In this document: piece by piece, positions 61,141-64,000 of the stretch
Position numbering within the stretch: position 1 is the first letter of the stretch
How the letters are laid out: each line of letters opens with the position of its first letter
Origin: Synergistes jonesii
GTDB lineage: Bacteria; Synergistota; Synergistia; Synergistales; Synergistaceae
Assembly: GCF_000712295.1 (NCBI RefSeq)
Contig: NZ_JMKI01000021.1
Span: 62,001-126,000, forward strand
DNA length: 64,000 nucleotides
Direction: 5' to 3'
Notes under the pieces: generated by a model
The model's input: the letters and a program-made list of their open reading frames with translations, nothing else
The model's database searches: none
What the model was told of the DNA's origin: nothing
Translations under genes and position numbers: made by a program

Positions 61141-63330
61141 ATGAGCGTGAAATTTTTAAAACATAAAATTCTGCTTTCAGCCGTGCTGATAATCGCGACC
61201 GCGGCGAACTGCGCGGCCGCGCAGTTCGCCGCCGACAGCGGCGAAACGCGGGATCACATGAGGGAGTGGGGCTTCCGGCACAACGACGGCGTGGTGCTCG
61301 CGCTCTGCGGCGGCGGCATGAAGGGGCTCGCCCACATAGGAGTCTTCGAAGTGCTCGAACGCGAAAACATCCCTATCTCCGCCATCATCGGCACGAGCAT
61401 GGGCGCGATAATGGGGGGGCTTTACGCTTCCGGCAGGACGCCGGCGGAGATGCGCGAGATACTTTCAAAGTCCAACCTGATGGAGATAATGTCCGGACGC
61501 AGCCGCTCCGATACCTCCGGCGGATACAACGCTCCGCCCGTGCAGGGGGACGCGCTCTTTTCGATAACGGTCGACAAAAACAAAAACGAACGCGGCAGGC
61601 TCGGCATACTCGACGCAAAGGATCTTTACTCCTTCCTGAGCGAGCTCACCTCGAACGTAACAGTCACGGACTTCGACTATCTTCCGATACCATTCGCCGC
61701 GGTAGCGACCAACCTCGGCAACGGAGACACGGTCCTCCTGCGAAACGGCAACCTCGCTTCGGCTCTGCGCGCTTCGATGTCCATACCGGTCATCTTCGAC
61801 CCGTGGCCGCTGAACGGCATGCTTTTGGTAGACGGCGGCATAAAAGCCAACCTTCCCGTGCTCGAGGCGAAGAAATTATTTCCCGGACACCCCGTCGTCG
61901 CGGTGAATCTATCGCCGGAGCAGTTAGACATGAGGCCGGAGCGCTTCAAATCGATCCTCGACGTCGCCTCCCAGACTCTTGACATATTAATGATGCAGTC
62001 GATCCGTGAAAACCTCGCTGCCGCGGACCTCGTCATAACACCGGACATCAGAGGTGTGAACACCTTCGAGACCGGCGGCTACGACAGAATAATAGACCTC
62101 GGCACGGCGGCCGCGGACGAAAAGGCCGGCGAGCTGAAAAAGCTCGTCGAGGAAAAGTGCGGCGTCTGGGACCACAGCAGGGCCGAGCGCCCGCAGCGCA
62201 CGCCGCCGACTGTCAGCGAAGTCCGCTTCGAGGGGATGCCGAGCGGCGTCGCCGAAGAGCTGCACGAAAAATATGAGAGCTGGATAGGCAAGCCTCTCGA
62301 CATGGCGCTTGTAGCCAACGCGGTAAAGAGCCTCTCCGAGCGCGACGACGTAAGATCCGTAGACGACCATATCGAGATACTTTCGTACGGCTCCGTCGCC
62401 GTCGTTTTCAAGATAGAAAGCCCGGCCAAATTCGAATTCAGCATCGACGGCTTTGCTAGCAACCTCTACTGGAACCGCTGGATCGCGCTGACAGGCACCG
62501 CGCGCGACACGATAATGCCGGGCGACGTCGCGTCGCTCGAACTGCGCCTCGGCACGACGTGGGGCGCGATGCTGCGCTACTTCACGGCCAACGACGAAAG
62601 GGACTCGCAGTGGGGGCTCACTCTCGCGGCACGGCGCGAAGAGTTCGAACCTTTCGAATACGGCGGAGATACGCAATTTGAAAGATATACTGCGAAGATC
62701 GCGTGGTACAAGACCTTCTCGAACCGCGCGCGGCTCGGCGTCGGCTACGCGGGACAGCGCGTGACGTCCCTCGGCGACGACTCGATACAGGGGCACGGAC
62801 CATACCTCGCGTTCACCTTCAACACGCTTGACGACCAGATACTGCCGACTAAGGGCTTCGTCGTAAAGAGCGAGATGTGGTACCCGACGGACGAGACCCT
62901 CGTATCAGACACACGCTTCCGCGCCTACTTGCCGCTATTTAAGGGGAACAAGGTTATATTCGGCGGAGGTTTCAAAACGGGGGATGCCGATACGCTCGCT
63001 TACGCGGCCATGCTCGGAGCGAACGAAGAACTGTACAGCCTCGGGCAGCATCCGATAGCCGCCGACCAGGCTTACTGGCTACACCTCGGCTTCGAGCGCG
63101 CCTTCCTGCGCTCGTGGTGGGGCGGCGTGAACCTAGAGCTGTTCGGCAACTACGCTCAGGCCTTCCGCGACTGGGACAAGAGCGCGAGCCGCTGGGAGCT
63201 CGGCGCGGCGCTCTCGATCCCTACGAACAGGATACGCAGCAAGCTCGTCTTCGTTTACGACGACGAAGGTGGCTTCACCGTCGGTTACACGATAGGGATA
63301 CCAAGATTCTGGGACGGCCCGATGCCGTAA
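61141..63330 (+). CDS. Patatin-like phospholipase with POTRA/outer-membrane barrel
   Basis: The 729-residue precursor has a signal peptide (about 1-27). The patatin domain (about 48-320) has the oxyanion loop CGGGMKGLAHIG (56-67), the nucleophile GTSMG with Ser86 and the DGG with Asp near 233, so it should be active. A POTRA-like segment follows (about 355-440), then a BamA/TamA-type beta barrel to the C-terminus (NTLDDQILPTKGFVVKSEMW). This is a PlpD-like type V-related architecture: the lipase is carried through its own barrel. It confirms a diderm envelope. Confidence 0.92.
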   Translation: MSVKFLKHKILLSAVLIIATAANCAAAQFAADSGETRDHMREWGFRHNDGVVLALCGGGMKGLAHIGVFEVLERENIPISAIIGTSMGAIMGGLYASGRTPAEMREILSKSNLMEIMSGRSRSDTSGGYNAPPVQGDALFSITVDKNKNERGRLGILDAKDLYSFLSELTSNVTVTDFDYLPIPFAAVATNLGNGDTVLLRNGNLASALRASMSIPVIFDPWPLNGMLLVDGGIKANLPVLEAKKLFPGHPVVAVNLSPEQLDMRPERFKSILDVASQTLDILMMQSIRENLAAADLVITPDIRGVNTFETGGYDRIIDLGTAAADEKAGELKKLVEEKCGVWDHSRAERPQRTPPTVSEVRFEGMPSGVAEELHEKYESWIGKPLDMALVANAVKSLSERDDVRSVDDHIEILSYGSVAVVFKIESPAKFEFSIDGFASNLYWNRWIALTGTARDTIMPGDVASLELRLGTTWGAMLRYFTANDERDSQWGLTLAARREEFEPFEYGGDTQFERYTAKIAWYKTFSNRARLGVGYAGQRVTSLGDDSIQGHGPYLAFTFNTLDDQILPTKGFVVKSEMWYPTDETLVSDTRFRAYLPLFKGNKVIFGGGFKTGDADTLAYAAMLGANEELYSLGQHPIAADQAYWLHLGFERAFLRSWWGGVNLELFGNYAQAFRDWDKSASRWELGAALSIPTNRIRSKLVFVYDDEGGFTVGYTIGIPRFWDGPMP

Positions 63331-63413
63331 AACATTCGGACGCAGCGTGAATCCACGAAGACGCCGGAAACTTTCGGCACCTTCGCTTTTATATCGAACA
63401 ATTCCTCCGTGAG

Positions 63414-63449
63414 ACACGTCAACCATTATTGATTATCAGGTTGACATGT
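63414..63449. promoter_or_regulatory. BirA-type biotin operator upstream of bioY
   Basis: ACACGTCAACC (63414-63424) and GGTTGACATGT (63439-63449) pair with one mismatch, spaced by 14 bases. The core GTCAACC-N14-GGTTGAC has the arm layout and spacing of BirA operators (TTGTTAACC-N14/15-GGTTAACAA) and lies over the bioY promoter. Confidence 0.75.
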
Positions 63450-63469
63450 TTGCGCATCGGAGTTACTAT
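63441..63469 (+). promoter_or_regulatory. bioY promoter, predicted leaderless
   Basis: TTGACA (63441-63446, inside the right operator arm), 17 bases, TACTAT (63464-63469). The start codon at 63476 is 7 bases after the -10, the normal distance of a transcription start, and no SD lies at the right distance. Confidence 0.65.
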
Positions 63470-63475
63470 TTCGCC

Positions 63476-64000
63476 ATGAAGATAAAATCGATGGTGCTGA
63501 TATCGACATTCGCGGTATTGACGGCGGTCGGCGCAAGGCTGACGGTGCCTCTCCCCGTCATTCCCTTCACGCTGCAGACACTCTTTGCGATGCTCGCCGG
63601 ACTCGTGCTCGGTCCGAAAAAAGGCGCGGCCTCCCAGCTGCTTTATATGGCGATGGGGCTCGCAGGCATCCCGGTATTCACGTCGGTCTGCGGCCCCGCG
63701 GCGCTCTTTTCGCCCTCGTTCGGCTATATCGTCGGCTTTTCGCTCTGCGCGCTGATCGGCGGCACGCTGAGGGATTATTTCAAGAAAAAGCGCGGCGAAG
63801 CGACGCGCGCGGCGCTCTTCGCCGCGGCCCTCGCAGGAGTCGCGGCGACCTACGCGGTCGGCGTCGCCTACCTTTACGCCGTGCTCAACGTCTGGGGAGG
63901 CGGAGCGACCTTATTCAAGGTACTATCGATAGGCTTTTTAACTACCGCGCCAGGCGACGTGATAAAAGCCGTAGTCGCCGCCGAAATAGCGCGCCGCCTC
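63476..64000 (+). CDS. bioY: Biotin transporter BioY (3' end beyond the window)
   Basis: The open frame gives 175 residues up to the window edge with no stop yet. It is a hydrophobic S component of a biotin ECF transporter with the BioY signatures LTVPLPVIPFTLQTLFAML and MAMGLAGIPVF, the GPAALFSPSFGYIVGF segment and the C-terminal GFLTTAPGDVIKAVVAAEIA. The start ATG 63476 has no SD; it coincides with the predicted transcription start. A biotin repressor site precedes it, as expected for a biotin importer. Confidence 0.93.
   Translation, partial: MKIKSMVLISTFAVLTAVGARLTVPLPVIPFTLQTLFAMLAGLVLGPKKGAASQLLYMAMGLAGIPVFTSVCGPAALFSPSFGYIVGFSLCALIGGTLRDYFKKKRGEATRAALFAAALAGVAATYAVGVAYLYAVLNVWGGGATLFKVLSIGFLTTAPGDVIKAVVAAEIARRL

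Noticed and set aside
1-64000. tRNA, rRNA, CRISPR arrays, IS elements, prophage or att sites
   Set aside because: No cloverleaf, spaced direct-repeat array, transposase, integrase or phage structural gene was recognised in any gap or reading frame; small tRNAs could still be missed by eye.

Overview
The window is a bacterial chromosome segment, roughly 60% G+C by eye, that fits the phylum Synergistota (Cloacibacillus/Synergistes-like). The best marker is the C-terminus of the C1-family peptidase at 27619-29796, which carries a Synergist-CTERM-type tail (Gly/Cys-rich motif, hydrophobic stretch, Arg-rich end). The gene content agrees: amino-acid and peptide transport and catabolism dominate. 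Diderm envelope genes are present (an LpxB-like glycosyltransferase and a patatin with an outer-membrane barrel), and some linkages are shared with Firmicutes (remB-gyrB, yggS-divIVA). No rRNA, tRNA, CRISPR array, IS element or phage gene was recognised.

Layout. 1-2363 (+): end of an ApbE flavin transferase, a membrane-anchored NusG-II protein, a Gx-family transporter, a B3/B4-domain protein and a Cys-rich DUF3795 protein. 2479-13767: MATE exporter, MsrAB fusion, Fe-S serine dehydratase, RecQ, a TPR protein, a DUF2156 protein, a periplasmic cyclophilin and a nucleoside kinase. 13831-17825 (+): a SNF2 helicase overlapping a SWIM zinc-finger gene. 17912-22685 (-): a complete Liv branched-chain amino-acid ABC system (livK-H-M-G-F). 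22891-27347 (-): an apparent operon of an alanine-type Na+ symporter, a lysine-dehydrogenase-like enzyme, an orphan EutH-family permease and an Lrp regulator, with a perfect hairpin in each junction. 27619-34247: the exported C1 peptidase, then a TetR regulator and two YbtPQ/IrtAB-like ABC half-transporters, both preceded by perfect palindromes. 34343-40379: a lower-G+C module with an OPT transporter and an M29/NicX-fold metalloenzyme divergent from a PucR regulator and an M20 dipeptidase.

40441-49000 (-) is one long, tightly overlapping run: queD, folE2, RlmI-like methyltransferase, HAD phosphatase, HlyD-like membrane protein, yggS, divIVA, recG, then alr. 49085-50727 (+) holds a flavodoxin-family gene and galE behind a good sigma70 promoter. 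50778-55641 (-) is an operon of two tandem PPDK-type ATP-grasp proteins without a phospho-histidine domain, followed by yqeC and a MocA-like nucleotidyltransferase. 55826-59689 (-) holds gpmA, ydcF, gyrB and remB. 59753-64000 (+) holds the LpxB-like gene, the patatin with a structured leader, and a truncated bioY behind a BirA-type operator.

The picture is of a fermentative anaerobe that imports amino acids and peptides (Liv, AGCS, OPT), degrades them (serine dehydratase, lysine dehydrogenase, M20 and C1 peptidases) and repairs oxidised protein with MsrAB. The most unusual items are the orphan PPDK-like pair beside selenium/molybdenum-hydroxylase genes, the EutH permease outside any eut locus, the M29/NicX module, and the bioY and recQ promoters, which predict leaderless or near-leaderless mRNAs. 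All assignments come from reading the sequence and remembered family signatures; no database search was run.
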